Below, piece by piece: positions 5,877 through 6,783 of a stretch of 6,783 nt of DNA. The notes beneath the pieces are model-generated. The model was given only the letters and a program-made list of their open reading frames with translations. It did not search any database and was not told the origin of the DNA. Origin of the DNA: Candidatus Zixiibacteriota bacterium (GTDB taxonomy: Bacteria > Zixibacteria > MSB-5A5 > GN15 > FEB-12); assembly GCA_023132995.1 (NCBI GenBank), contig JAGLXI010000250.1, positions 1 through 6,783 on the forward strand, in the 5' to 3' direction. A program made the position numbers and the translations under genes. Numbering within the stretch: the stretch's first letter is position 1; every line of letters starts with the position of its first letter.

Positions 5877-6782
5877 TTATGAGGAACCAAACATCCAGTC
5901 CACCAGACAGACCAGATCGGTGATGGAGATCATATCGTCGTCGTCGCAGTCAATGTTCGGTAGGCACTCGACCACCGGGCCGCCGACAAACATGTAGTCT
6001 ATGAGATAGATCAGATCCGTGATATCACACTGGCCGCTGCAGTCGACGTCGCCATAGAGATGGTCACTGAAGACCGTGAGTGAGCCGTTGTCCACCTCCA
6101 CGATCCCGTTCAGTCCAATGCACTGCCCGTATGGATCCGAGAAACAGAAGTGCTGGCCAATATAGGGATGAAGCAGGATATTGACGGTGCGGTCGACCAT
6201 CGTATCGGGGATGAGATAGACATCAACCAGCAGCTTGACCAACAGGCCTCCTTCCTGCGGCGGGATGCCATTAGTGTACGGTCCACCGATCGGGTCGGCA
6301 AAGGCGACGACATTGAGATCATAGCCCATGCCCGACATAGACGTCGCAATCACGAAGTCCCATCCAGAGACAAGCGTGCCCACGGTATCAAGACAACCCC
6401 ACATTGTCACCAGCGTATCGGCGTGACAGAAATCCCACTCGGCTGACTCGTTGACGAGCACCGAATCAACACAGGTCATGCCGTTCCATTCAAGGCAGTC
6501 CCAGTAGGTGGCGTGAATCACCGTATCGGCGATTGTCGGGAACACCATGATGTCGGGCCTGTCCAGTTGTACCCAGAAGTTGAAACCGACCACCATGTCA
6601 TAAGGGTTTGACATGTATACCGGGATGGCAACGTTCTGCTGTCCGGGATAGGCGCTGGTGTCGTTGATCCTGAGCGCCAGTTCAGTCTCCTGCGCCGACG
6701 CAGGGGACGCCAACATAACCATTGCTACCAGTAAAGCCAAGAAACCCGCCAGCGGGCGACGGGAACGGATTGTAAAGGACAT
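5877..6782 (-). CDS. Secreted cohesin-like and dockerin type I protein
   Basis: This 301-residue exported protein has a signal peptide (1-30) with an arginine-rich start (RSRRP), a hydrophobic core and the cleavage site ASPASA before Gln31. Residues about 34-237 form a beta-rich module with cohesin-like features (AYPGQQNVAIPVYMSNP, then VVGFNFWVQLD). A dockerin type I pair follows at the C-terminus. Loop 1 is DVDCSGQCDITD (245-256) and loop 2 is DCDDDDMISITD (278-289); each has calcium ligands at positions 1, 3, 5 and 12 and is followed by a helix ending in the repeated (I/V)D(Y/W)MF. There are eleven cysteines, four of them in or between the dockerin loops. Dockerins bind cohesins with calcium, so this chain could link to partners or to itself, outside the cytoplasm. 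The ATG sits one base from the right edge, so its ribosome site cannot be seen, but the signal peptide fits this start. No catalytic domain is visible. The cohesin assignment is by eye. Confidence 0.85.
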   Translation of the reverse strand: MSFTIRSRRPLAGFLALLVAMVMLASPASAQETELALRINDTSAYPGQQNVAIPVYMSNPYDMVVGFNFWVQLDRPDIMVFPTIADTVIHATYWDCLEWNGMTCVDSVLVNESAEWDFCHADTLVTMWGCLDTVGTLVSGWDFVIATSMSGMGYDLNVVAFADPIGGPYTNGIPPQEGGLLVKLLVDVYLIPDTMVDRTVNILLHPYIGQHFCFSDPYGQCIGLNGIVEVDNGSLTVFSDHLYGDVDCSGQCDITDLIYLIDYMFVGGPVVECLPNIDCDDDDMISITDLVCLVDWMFGSS

Positions 6783-6783
6783 C

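Noticed and set aside
5738..5923. Small plus-strand frame after the P5C dehydrogenase gene
   Set aside because: It starts inside the terminator hairpin, overlaps the end of the dockerin gene and has no ribosome site or recognisable domain.

Overview
The window looks like a chromosomal segment from a GC-rich, diderm-type bacterium. My best guess is the FCB group, possibly Candidatus Zixibacteria. This rests on a secreted cohesin-like/dockerin protein with cysteine-bearing dockerin loops, an ALDH4A1-type P5C dehydrogenase, a sigma-54-type two-component pair and a tRNA without an encoded CCA end. The phylum call is an inference from family resemblance and was not tested.

Layout from left to right. 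Positions 1-871 (minus) hold the first 290 residues of a secreted, all-helical, Ala/Arg/Glu/Gln-rich protein. It is built from tandem 80-residue repeats and runs off the left edge. Positions 872-1055 are a regulatory gap with a near-consensus sigma-54 (-24/-12) promoter about 36 bases before that gene, a dyad over the -12/start region, and further dyads upstream. Positions 1056-2390 and 2393-3724 (minus) encode an NtrC-family sigma-54 activator and a membrane histidine kinase, with the kinase first and a 2-base gap between them. Positions 3725-3848 hold two divergent sigma-70-type promoters, one for the kinase operon and one for tRNA-Glu (3849-3921, plus). The kinase promoter is placed so that transcription would start on or next to the kinase ATG, which suggests a leaderless mRNA. 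Positions 4065-5684 (plus) encode a monofunctional P5C dehydrogenase, followed by a hairpin terminator (5729-5756). Positions 5877-6782 (minus) encode a secreted cohesin-like plus dockerin protein.

How the genes may work together: the kinase senses something outside the cytoplasm through a periplasmic domain of about 155 residues and phosphorylates the NtrC-like regulator. That regulator keeps an intact GAFTGA loop, so it should activate sigma-54 promoters. The only good sigma-54-like promoter I see lies just downstream of the regulator and points at the secreted repeat protein. The simplest model is a self-contained signalling cassette: kinase, then activator, then sigma-54-dependent expression of an exported helical-repeat protein. 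This circuit is an inference. The P5C dehydrogenase, the tRNA and the dockerin protein look like independent neighbours.
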